Shown here one piece after another: positions 8,056 to 14,663 of a DNA stretch of 61,864 nt. The notes beneath the pieces were generated by a model that did no database searches, was not told the DNA's origin, and saw only the letters and a program-made list of their open reading frames with translations. The stretch comes from Micromonospora sp. RHAY321 (lineage in GTDB: Bacteria; Actinomycetota; Actinomycetes; Mycobacteriales; Micromonosporaceae), in assembly GCF_023896955.1 (NCBI RefSeq), contig NZ_JAMHIW010000024.1, positions 1 through 61,864 of the forward strand. The letters are read 5' to 3'. The position numbers and the translations under genes are program-made. How positions within the stretch are numbered: the stretch's first letter is position 1; each line of letters starts with the position of its first letter.

Positions 8056-10539
8056 ATGGCACGCCGCAAGGAAAACAAGGTCGACCTCTCCTCGTTCGAC
8101 CAGGCCGGCGCGCGGGTCTTCGACAACCCGCTGGTCACCGAGGTGTCCGACTCCTACCTGGAGTACGCCTTCTCGGTCATCCACTCCCGCGCCCTGCCCG
8201 ACGCCCGCGACGGCCTCAAGCCCGTGCACCGGCGCATCCTCTGGTCCATGTACGAGCAGGGCTACCGTCCGGATCGCGGGCACGTGAAGTCCGCCCGCAT
8301 CGTCGGCGACACGATGGGTAAGTACCATCCCCACGGCGACACGGCGATCTACGACGCCATGGTCCGCCTCGCGCAGGACTTCTCGCTCAACGTCCCGCTG
8401 ATCGACGGGCACGGCAACTTCGGCTCCCCGGACGACGGGCCGGCCGCCTCCCGCTACACCGAGGCGCGGATGTCCCGCGAGGCCATGCTGCTCGTCGGTG
8501 AGCTGGGCGAGGACACCGTCGACGTCGAGCCCAACTACGACGGTTCGCTCACCCAGCCGACCGTGCTGCCGGCCGCGTTCCCCAACCTGCTGGTCAACGG
8601 CGCGTCCGGGATCGCGGTCGGCATGGCCACCAACATGATCCCGCACAACCTCGCCGAGGTGGTCTCCGCCGCCCGCTGGCTGATCAACCACCCGGACGCC
8701 ACGCTCGACAAGCTCATGGAGTACGTGCCCGGCCCCGACCTGCCCACCGGCGGGGTGCTGCTCGGCCTCGACGAGGTGCGCCGGGCGTACGAGACCGGGC
8801 GCGGCGTGGTGCGGATGCGTGGCAAGGTCGAGATCGGCCCGATCGAGGGCAGCCGGGGCCGCCAGGCCATCACGGTGGTCGAGCTGCCCTACGGCGTCGG
8901 CGCGGAGAAGGTCATCGCGGCGATCACCAACGAGGTCACCAAGACGAAGCGGTTGACCGGCATCGCCGACGTCAAGGACCTCACCGACCGCGAAAGCGGC
9001 ACCCGGCTGGTCATCGAGTGCAAGGTCGGGGTCAACCCGCAGGCCCTGCTCGCCGACCTCTACCGGTTGACCCCGCTGGAGCAGTCCTTCGGCGTCAACA
9101 ACCTCGTGCTGGTCGACGGGCAGCCGCGCACCCTCGGGCTGAAGGCGTTGCTGGAGGTCTTCCTGGCCCACCGGTACGAGGTGGTCACCCGGCGCAGCTC
9201 GTTCCGCCGCCGCAAGCGCCAGGAGCGGCTGCACCTGGTCGACGGTCTGCTGATCGCGTTGCTGGACATCGACCGGGTGGTGCGGCTGATCCGGGGCAGC
9301 GACGACGCACAGGCCGCCAAGGACGGGCTCATGAGCCAGTTCGGCCTCTCCGACATCCAGGCCACCTACATCCTGGACACTCCGCTGCGCCGCCTGACCA
9401 AGTTCGACCGGATCGAGCTGGAGGCCGAGCAGGAGCGGCTGCGCACCGAGATCGCCGAGCTGTCCACGATCCTCGACGACGACAAGGTGCTCAAGAAGCT
9501 GGTCTCCGACGAGTTGGCCGCCGTGGTCAAGCAGTTCGGCACGGAGCGGCGCACCACCCTGGTCGACGGTGACCTCAAGGAGGTGCTGGCCGCGTCCGCG
9601 CCGGCCGGTCCGCTGGAGGTCGCCGACGACCCGTGCCAGGTGATCCTCTCCGCGACCGGGCTGGTCGCCCGGACCGCGGCCGAGTCGGAGGAGAGCTCCG
9701 AGGGGCGCCGACGCAACGGCCGGGTCAAGCACGACACGGTCCGCGCGATCGTGCACTCCACCGCCCGGGGTCGGGTGCTGCTGGTGACCAGCGCCGGTCG
9801 GGCCTTCAAGGTCGACGTGCTGCCGCTGCCGGTGCTGCCGGAGCAGGCCGGCACCGTGTCACTGCGGGGCGGCATGTCCGCCGCCGAGCTGGTGCCGTTG
9901 GAGCCGGGGGAGACGGTGGTCGGCCTCGCCCCGCTGGGCGGTTCGGCCGAGGGTTCACCGGGGCTGGCGCTGGGCACGCGGCAGGGCATGGTGAAGATCT
10001 GCGCGCCGGAGTGGCCGGTGCGCTCCGACGAGTTCGAGGTGATCGGCCTGCGCGACGGCGACGAGGTGGTCGGGGCGACCTGGCTGACCGACGGCGCCGA
10101 GACGCTGACGTTCGTCACCTCGGAGGCGTCGCTGCTGCGTTTCGCGGCGGGGCTGGTCCGCCCGCAGGGTCTCAAGGGTGGCGGCATGGCCGGCATCAAC
10201 CTGCCCGCCGGGGCGCGGGTGGCCTTCTTCGGCGCCGTACGTACCGACGATCCGGGGCACGGGGAGCCGATGGTGGTCACCTCCACGGGGGCGACGGTCA
10301 AGGTGACGCCGTTCAAGGCGTACCCGGCGAAGGGGCGGGCGACCGGCGGGGTGCGTGCGCACCGTTTCCTCAAGGGTGAGACGGACGTGGCCGTCGCCTG
10401 GGTGGGGCCACGTCCGGTCGGCGCGACCGGCACCGGCGAGCCGGTCGAGCTGCCCGCGGCGGACCCGCGCCGCGACGGCTCCGGCTTCGCCGTGATGCTC
10501 GGCCCAACCGTGGTGGGCCACCTCATCGAACGCGACTAA
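8056..10539 (+). CDS. parC: DNA topoisomerase IV subunit A (ParC/GyrA-like)
   Basis: An 827-residue breakage-reunion subunit that pairs with the upstream ATPase subunit to decatenate chromosomes. It has the winged-helix region GLKPVHRRILW, the quinolone-interaction stretch GKYHPHGDTAIYDAM (Thr96 and Asp100 at the positions of E. coli GyrA S83 and D87), and the active-site Tyr134 in ASRYTEARM. A coiled-coil arm and a C-terminal beta-pinwheel of degenerate repeats follow. I see no canonical GyrA box, which favours ParC over GyrA. It starts at ATG 8056, eight bases after GGGGAAAG, and is co-transcribed with parE. Confidence 0.93.
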   Translation: MARRKENKVDLSSFDQAGARVFDNPLVTEVSDSYLEYAFSVIHSRALPDARDGLKPVHRRILWSMYEQGYRPDRGHVKSARIVGDTMGKYHPHGDTAIYDAMVRLAQDFSLNVPLIDGHGNFGSPDDGPAASRYTEARMSREAMLLVGELGEDTVDVEPNYDGSLTQPTVLPAAFPNLLVNGASGIAVGMATNMIPHNLAEVVSAARWLINHPDATLDKLMEYVPGPDLPTGGVLLGLDEVRRAYETGRGVVRMRGKVEIGPIEGSRGRQAITVVELPYGVGAEKVIAAITNEVTKTKRLTGIADVKDLTDRESGTRLVIECKVGVNPQALLADLYRLTPLEQSFGVNNLVLVDGQPRTLGLKALLEVFLAHRYEVVTRRSSFRRRKRQERLHLVDGLLIALLDIDRVVRLIRGSDDAQAAKDGLMSQFGLSDIQATYILDTPLRRLTKFDRIELEAEQERLRTEIAELSTILDDDKVLKKLVSDELAAVVKQFGTERRTTLVDGDLKEVLAASAPAGPLEVADDPCQVILSATGLVARTAAESEESSEGRRRNGRVKHDTVRAIVHSTARGRVLLVTSAGRAFKVDVLPLPVLPEQAGTVSLRGGMSAAELVPLEPGETVVGLAPLGGSAEGSPGLALGTRQGMVKICAPEWPVRSDEFEVIGLRDGDEVVGATWLTDGAETLTFVTSEASLLRFAAGLVRPQGLKGGGMAGINLPAGARVAFFGAVRTDDPGHGEPMVVTSTGATVKVTPFKAYPAKGRATGGVRAHRFLKGETDVAVAWVGPRPVGATGTGEPVELPAADPRRDGSGFAVMLGPTVVGHLIERD

Positions 10540-10569
10540 CCCAACCCAACCCAACCCCAACCCCAACCC
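10540..10569. repeat. Telomere-like CCCAA tandem tract
   Basis: About six units of CCCAA or CCCCAA start directly after the parC stop codon. The opposite strand is GGGTT-rich and could form a G-quadruplex. It abuts the palindromic element at 10576-10636. A similar C/A tract precedes the partial copy at the end of the window, so tract plus palindrome looks like one repeated module. Confidence 0.8.
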
Positions 10570-10575
10570 GGCCTC

Positions 10576-10636
10576 GTTGACCATGAAGTTATTGCGGTGA
10601 CACGCCGATTCTGCGGGCGACAACTTCATGATCAAC
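10576..10636. repeat. REP-like palindromic intergenic element, GTTGATCATGAAGTT type
   Basis: A 61-base imperfect inverted repeat. The left arm GTTGACCATGAAGTTATTGC matches the reverse complement of the right arm GTTGATCATGAAGTTGTCGC at 17 of 20 positions. A G-rich run (10644-10656) follows it. The 15-base core of the right arm is identical to the last 15 bases of the window. It could form a large hairpin in the transcript downstream of parC. Confidence 0.8.
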
Positions 10637-10767
10637 CTAGTTCGGGTGGGGTGGGGGAGTGGTGCGGCACGGTATGGTGGGCGCTCTGTTGTCGGTGAGG
10701 GTTCGGGTGCGCCGCTAAGCACTCTTCGCATGATCTTTCTTCTGTCCGGCGGAGTCGCCGGCGCGGC

Positions 10768-11286
10768 GTGAGCGCCGCCATCCGGGTCCGGCCGCCGCGC
10801 GAGCTGCGGGCCGCTCGCCGGCCCCGGCCACATCGCTGCTGGGGTCACCTGATCGCGGCTCCACTCTGGCCGCTGCACGGCGCGAACCTGGGCACCCTGC
10901 TGCGCACCTGCGACGCGGTCGGCGCCTGCCTCGCCGTGCCGCCGTTCCGTTGGGTGGACGAGGCCGTGGCCCGAGGCAACACGCTGCGCCGGCCGGGCTG
11001 CGTCCACCGGGTTGGCAGTCCGCTGCGCTGGCTGGCCGCCGAACGGGCCGCCGGCACCCGGATCCTCGGGGTGGAACTGGCCGACGAGGCCGTCCGGCTG
11101 GGTGATCTGCCCGCTGCTCGGGGTCGCACCGTGGTGCTGCTCGGGCACGAGTCGACCGGCATCCCGCCCGAGGCGCTCGACCACCTGGACGCGGCAGTGG
11201 AGATTCCCATGGTCGGGCACGGCCACAGCCTGAACGTCGCCGTCGCCGGCTCGCTGGTCCTCTACAAGCTCGCCGGCCTTCTCTAG
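10768..11286 (+). CDS. SpoU/TrmH-family RNA 2'-O-methyltransferase
   Basis: A 172-residue SPOUT-class RNA ribose methyltransferase. All three SpoU motifs are present: motif 1 NLGTLLRTCDAVG, motif 2 VVLLGHESTGIP and motif 3 EIPMVGHGHSLNVAVAGSL. These form the trefoil-knot SAM site and contain the catalytic Arg and Asn. The protein is short, a bare SPOUT domain with no extra substrate domain, so tRNA is as likely a target as rRNA. It starts at GTG 10768 with GGAG 13 bases upstream, a weak site. It is isolated between two palindromic repeat elements. Confidence 0.88.
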   Translation: MSAAIRVRPPRELRAARRPRPHRCWGHLIAAPLWPLHGANLGTLLRTCDAVGACLAVPPFRWVDEAVARGNTLRRPGCVHRVGSPLRWLAAERAAGTRILGVELADEAVRLGDLPAARGRTVVLLGHESTGIPPEALDHLDAAVEIPMVGHGHSLNVAVAGSLVLYKLAGLL

Positions 11287-11303
11287 CCCCTCACCCCACC
11301 CGT

Positions 11304-11373
11304 CGATCTTGCACTTACTGCCCCTGCAAAGGTGCACGAAAGGGGTACTTCGGAGTCCGAAAGTGCAAGATCG
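11304..11373. repeat. REP-like palindromic intergenic element, CGATCTTGCACTT type
   Basis: A 70-base element with perfect 13-bp terminal arms, CGATCTTGCACTT (11304-11316) and AAGTGCAAGATCG (11361-11373), and a partly paired middle (CCCCT/AGGGG). It lies between the convergent spoU-like and alkB-like genes. C-rich sequence is on its left and a long G-rich run on its right, as for the element at 10576. It may also serve as a bidirectional terminator. Confidence 0.8.
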
Positions 11374-11390
11374 GCGGGGGTGGACCGCGC

Positions 11391-11414
11391 GGGGTGGGGT
11401 GGGGTGGGTGGGGG
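11391..11414 (+). repeat. G-quadruplex-forming G tract at the alkB-like 3' end
   Basis: Five G runs of three to five bases separated by single T residues end immediately before the stop codon of the minus-strand alkB-like gene. The pattern fits the standard intramolecular G-quadruplex rule. The G-rich strand is the template for the alkB-like gene and would be RNA-like for read-through from the spoU-like gene. Confidence 0.7.
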
Positions 11415-12050
11415 TTAGGCGACGTTGACGGGGCGGAACTGGACGCTGACCCGGGGGCCGACGGGGCGGGCGGTCTTCGGGATGGCGTGTTCCCAGGTGC
11501 GTTGGCAGGAGCCACCCATCACGATCAGGTCGCCGTGGCCCACGGGGAAGCGCAGGCTGTCGCCGCCGCCGCGAGGGCGCAGCAGCAGTGGCCGGGGCGA
11601 CCCGAACGAGACGATCGCGACGACGGTGTCGGTGTGCGCCGAGCGGCCGATGGTGTCGCCGTGCCAGGCCACGCTGTCCCGCCCGGAGCGGTAGAGGCAC
11701 ATGCCGGCCGTGACGAACGGCTCGCCCAGCTCGGGAGCGTAGTGCCGGGTCAGCTCCGTCCGTGCCGTGGTGAGCACCGGGTGCGGCAGCTGCCGCTCGC
11801 CGTCGTACCAGCAGAGCAGGCGGGGCACGTCGACCTCGCGGTCGTACATCGGGCGCCGCTCGGCCCGCCAGGGGACCTCGGTGAGCAGGGTGTCGAGGAC
11901 CGCGTCGGAGCCGCGCACCCAGCCGGGGAGGTGGTCGACCCAGGCGCCCCGGGTGAGGTGGTGCCGGCGGATCTGGCCGGGCAGCGGCCCCAGGGTCGGC
12001 CCGGCGTCGGCCAGGTCGAGCATCGACGGCTGGTAGGCGGCCTGCGTCAT
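11415..12050 (-). CDS. AlkB-family 2-oxoglutarate/Fe(II) dioxygenase
   Basis: A 211-residue oxidative demethylase that should remove methyl adducts from DNA or RNA bases with Fe(II) and 2-oxoglutarate. The iron ligands are visible as H130 and D132 in AWHGDTIGR and H188 in WEHAIPKT. R200 and R206 in PVGPRVSVQFR bind 2-oxoglutarate, and the spacing is typical of the AlkB/ABH2 family. A TAGGGT box six bases before ATG 12050 indicates a leaderless transcript. It is divergent from the PNP-oxidase-like gene and convergent with the spoU-like gene. No other adaptive-response gene is adjacent. Confidence 0.9.
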   Translation of the reverse strand: MTQAAYQPSMLDLADAGPTLGPLPGQIRRHHLTRGAWVDHLPGWVRGSDAVLDTLLTEVPWRAERRPMYDREVDVPRLLCWYDGERQLPHPVLTTARTELTRHYAPELGEPFVTAGMCLYRSGRDSVAWHGDTIGRSAHTDTVVAIVSFGSPRPLLLRPRGGGDSLRFPVGHGDLIVMGGSCQRTWEHAIPKTARPVGPRVSVQFRPVNVA

Positions 12051-12056
12051 GGGGCC

Positions 12057-12062
12057 ACCCTA
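12057..12062 (-). promoter_or_regulatory. -10 box TAGGGT, leaderless alkB-like promoter
   Basis: TAGGGT on the minus strand ends six bases before the ATG at 12050, so transcription should begin at or next to the start codon. I did not find a convincing -35 box. Confidence 0.55.
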
Positions 12063-12112
12063 GCAGCACTTTCGTACACCCGTGCCAATTGGTGTTCGTG
12101 GCCCGGATGGGC

Positions 12113-12118
12113 CAAGAT
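12113..12118 (+). promoter_or_regulatory. -10-like CAAGAT before the PNP-oxidase-like gene
   Basis: CAAGAT ends six bases before GTG 12125, the same spacing as the other leaderless genes here. It supports that start over ATG 12107, which would overlap the box. Confidence 0.4.
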
Positions 12119-12124
12119 CAAGCG

Positions 12125-12775
12125 GTGAGCATTCGTGATCTCCTGCGCGGCCTGCCCGTCTTTGCCCGGCCGCTGCCCCGGTTCGCACCCGACGACGCCC
12201 CGGATCGTCCCGACGACCTGTTCGTGTCGTGGCTCGACGAGGCCATCGCGGCGGGTGTCGTGGAGCCGCACGCGATGACCCTGAGCACGGTCGATGCCGA
12301 CGGGCGACCCGACACCCGGGTTCTCCTCCTCAAGGACCTCGACGACCGGGGCTGGCAGTTCGCCACCGACGCCGACAGCGCGAAGGGCCGCCAGGTCGCG
12401 GGGCAACCCGCTGCGGCCCTGGGCTTCTACTGGCGCGAACAGGCGCGGCAGGTCCGCGTCCGGGGGAGCGTCACGCCACTGGATTCGCAGACCTCGGCCG
12501 GCGACTTCCTCGACCGGCCCGTCGGCTCCCGGGTGGCGAGCCTCGCCAGCAGGCAGAGCGAGGTGTTGGATGATCCGGCCGACCTCGGTCACGCCCTCGC
12601 CGCCGCCGAGGAGGCCGTCCGGGACGACCCGCAGGTGCTCTGCGCGAGCCACACGGTCTACGCGGTGACACCGGTGACCGTCGAGTTCTGGCAGGGCGAT
12701 GCCGAGCGACGGCACGTGCGCCTGCGGTACCGCCGAGTCGACGACGCCTGGGTCAAGGAGATGCTCTGGCCCTAG
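12125..12775 (+). CDS. pdxH: Pyridoxamine/pyridoxine 5'-phosphate oxidase family protein
   Basis: A 216-residue FMN-dependent oxidase expected to convert pyridoxine or pyridoxamine 5'-phosphate to pyridoxal 5'-phosphate. The PdxH pattern is clear: RPDTRVLLLKDLDDRGWQF, TDADSAKGRQVAGQPAAALGFYW, RQVRVRGSV and SRVASLASRQSEVL. The C-terminus ends VKEMLWP rather than the usual RLxP, so a related FMN oxidase such as a PhzG-like enzyme is possible. The start GTG 12125 was chosen by its -10 spacing; ATG 12107 and TTG 12089 are alternatives in frame. It is divergent from alkB and convergent with pseG. Confidence 0.8.
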   Translation: MSIRDLLRGLPVFARPLPRFAPDDAPDRPDDLFVSWLDEAIAAGVVEPHAMTLSTVDADGRPDTRVLLLKDLDDRGWQFATDADSAKGRQVAGQPAAALGFYWREQARQVRVRGSVTPLDSQTSAGDFLDRPVGSRVASLASRQSEVLDDPADLGHALAAAEEAVRDDPQVLCASHTVYAVTPVTVEFWQGDAERRHVRLRYRRVDDAWVKEMLWP

Positions 12776-12801
12776 CTGCTCCGGCCCTGGCCAGGTCGCG
12801 G

Positions 12802-13860
12802 TCAGCCCCCGACGGCGGCCGGGCGTACGGCGTCGAACACCGCGTCCACGACCCGTGCCCGGCCCCGCCCGTCGACGGTGGACCAGGCCCGTGCGGCGAG
12901 CGCCGTGCGCCGCTGCGGTGAGCTGAGCAACCCGTGCAGGGTCCGCGCCGCCGTTGCGCGGGCGGCCCGGCCGGCGACCCCACCGCCGGTCAGCTCCGGC
13001 AGTTCGCCCAGTCCGGCGGCCAGGCCGTGCCGCACCACCCGGGCGTACGAGTCACGCTGGTTGTCCACCACGCAGACCAGCGCTGAGGGCGCGCCCAGGC
13101 AGCAGAGTTCCCAGGTGGACGTGCCGGCGGCGCTGACCACCAGGTCGGCGTCGGTGATCAGCGCCGGCAGCGATCCGGTGGGCGGGACCGGCCGTACGAC
13201 CTGCCCGCGCCCCGGGGTGATCTCCTCCAGCTCCGCCTCGATCTCCGGTCGGCCGACGACGACCGTGAGGTCCATCGGATGGCCGGTGGCCACCAGCACC
13301 CGGGTCAGCACCGGGGCCGCGCCGACGGCGTCCGTGCCGCCGAAGAAGGCCAGCACGCGGGGCCGGCTGACCGCCGTGGCGGGTCGGGGGGCCGGCGGTC
13401 GGGCGGTCACCACCGAGTCGCGCAGCAGGGCGTACCCGCTGCCGGCGAGCAGCCGTCCGGGCAGCACGGCGGACTGCGCCCCGAAGTTCTGATCGAGGTA
13501 GAGGTCCGCGTCCTGGCCCCGGCTGTCCCCGTCGATCAGGGCGAGGGTGAACACACCGGCGGCGCGCAGCGCGCCCGCCCCGGCCGGGTCCAGCTCGTAG
13601 GAGTCGAGGACCAGGACGTCCAGCTCGTGGCGGCGGGCCGCCTCGACCAGTTCGGCCGGCGACTCGGGTCCCGGATGCAGGGGGATGCCCCGCGCGGCCA
13701 GTTCCGCGGTGGCCCAGTCGAGCCGCTCGACCGCGCCGAACACCGCGACCTGGGCGCCCCGGGCCAGGAACTCCTCGGCGAGCGCCAGACAGCGGACGAG
13801 GTGGCCGACGCCGCGTCGCGGCCCGGCGTCGCAGCGCAGTCCGACCCGTAGCGTGCTCAG
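12802..13860 (-). CDS. pseG: PseG-like UDP-2,4-diacetamido-2,4,6-trideoxy-altropyranose hydrolase
   Basis: A 352-residue inverting UDP-sugar hydrolase. It releases UDP to give 2,4-diacetamido-2,4,6-trideoxy-L-altrose, the fourth step of CMP-pseudaminic acid synthesis. The N-terminal LRVGLRCDAGPRRGVGHLVRCL holds His20 in GxGHxxR, which matches the catalytic histidine of Campylobacter PseG. VLAFFGGTDAVGAAP and VVSAAGTSTWELCCLGAPS form the UDP-binding C-terminal half. No ATG, GTG or TTG fits the front. CTG at 13860 gives MSTLRVGLRC, follows GGAGGA and overlaps the pseF stop as CTGA, so I use it. It is the last gene of the minus-strand pse operon. Confidence 0.88.
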   Translation of the reverse strand: MSTLRVGLRCDAGPRRGVGHLVRCLALAEEFLARGAQVAVFGAVERLDWATAELAARGIPLHPGPESPAELVEAARRHELDVLVLDSYELDPAGAGALRAAGVFTLALIDGDSRGQDADLYLDQNFGAQSAVLPGRLLAGSGYALLRDSVVTARPPAPRPATAVSRPRVLAFFGGTDAVGAAPVLTRVLVATGHPMDLTVVVGRPEIEAELEEITPGRGQVVRPVPPTGSLPALITDADLVVSAAGTSTWELCCLGAPSALVCVVDNQRDSYARVVRHGLAAGLGELPELTGGGVAGRAARATAARTLHGLLSSPQRRTALAARAWSTVDGRGRARVVDAVFDAVRPAAVGG

Positions 13861-14663
13861 GACTCCTCCAGCCGCTTCTGCCGTACGTCGGCGTTGAGGG
13901 CGCGCAGCCGGGGCTGACCGTCGAGCCAGTCGGCGAGCTTGGCCAGCGGCACGCTGACGTCGCCGAAGTGGTCGGCCACCGCGCTCACCAGCGCCCAGTC
14001 CTGCTCGGTGTCGAGGGTCAGCCGCAGCGCCGAGCGGTCCGGGGTGAGCGTCACCCCGAGCACCCGGAACAGGTCCGGATGGGTGTACGCGTACGAGGTG
14101 ACGTGCACGCGGTGGTGACCGGTGGCGAGCCGGTCGAGCGTACGCAGCGTCTCCGCGCGGACGATCTCCACGTCCATCCCGCGGGGCAGGGTGCGGGCGA
14201 TCGACGTGCTCGCGTAGTCCAGCCCGGGCACCGCGCGGTAGACCGACGCGACCAGTGTGATGATCTCCGGGTCGAGCAGCGGGCAGTCGGCGGTGAACCG
14301 CATGACCGCGTCGGCGGGGTGTGCCGCCAGAGCGCCCACGAAGCGGCCCAGCACGTCGTCGACCGGCCCGCGGTGGCAGGGCACTCCCAGTCGCGCGCAC
14401 TCGGCCACCACGGCGTCGTCGACCGCGTCGGTGCTGGTGGCGACCACCAGGTCGGCCAGGACGCCGCTGTCCCGCGCGGCGCGGACCACCCGGCCCAGCA
14501 CTGAACGCCCGGCCAGCGGGCGCAGCACCTTGCCGGGTAGTCGGGACGATCCCATGCGGGCCTGCACGATGCCGACGATGCGCGGTCCTCCGGCCGCGAC
14601 CGTGGCCTCCGTCGTCGGGAGCACAGCCCGCGCCGCGTCGGGCGCGCCGTCGTGGCCGTTCAC
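13857..14663 (-). CDS. pseF: SpsF/PseF-type cytidylyltransferase
   Basis: A 268-residue nucleotidyltransferase of the SpsF/NeuA family. It is proposed to activate pseudaminic acid to CMP-Pse with CTP. Key blocks are GIVQARMGSSRLPGKVL (nucleotide binding), VVATSTDAVDDAV, MRFTADCPLLDP with the metal-binding Asp, and DYASTSIARTLPRGMDVEIV. About 25 residues precede the domain. The GTG at 14663 overlaps the stop of the methyltransferase-like gene (GTGA), and its own stop overlaps the pseG start. Some SpsF-family proteins act on other sugars, but this gene neighbourhood strongly favours Pse. Confidence 0.87.
   Translation of the reverse strand: MNGHDGAPDAARAVLPTTEATVAAGGPRIVGIVQARMGSSRLPGKVLRPLAGRSVLGRVVRAARDSGVLADLVVATSTDAVDDAVVAECARLGVPCHRGPVDDVLGRFVGALAAHPADAVMRFTADCPLLDPEIITLVASVYRAVPGLDYASTSIARTLPRGMDVEIVRAETLRTLDRLATGHHRVHVTSYAYTHPDLFRVLGVTLTPDRSALRLTLDTEQDWALVSAVADHFGDVSVPLAKLADWLDGQPRLRALNADVRQKRLEES

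Noticed and set aside
10540..10569. CCCAA repeats as a chromosome end (telomere)
   Set aside because: The tract is only about 30 bases and lies between ordinary housekeeping genes. Linear actinomycete ends use palindromic telomeres, not such repeats.
10576..10636. Palindrome after parC as a simple terminator
   Set aside because: It may terminate transcription, but identity of its core with the window end and the flanking tracts make a repeated element the better primary description.
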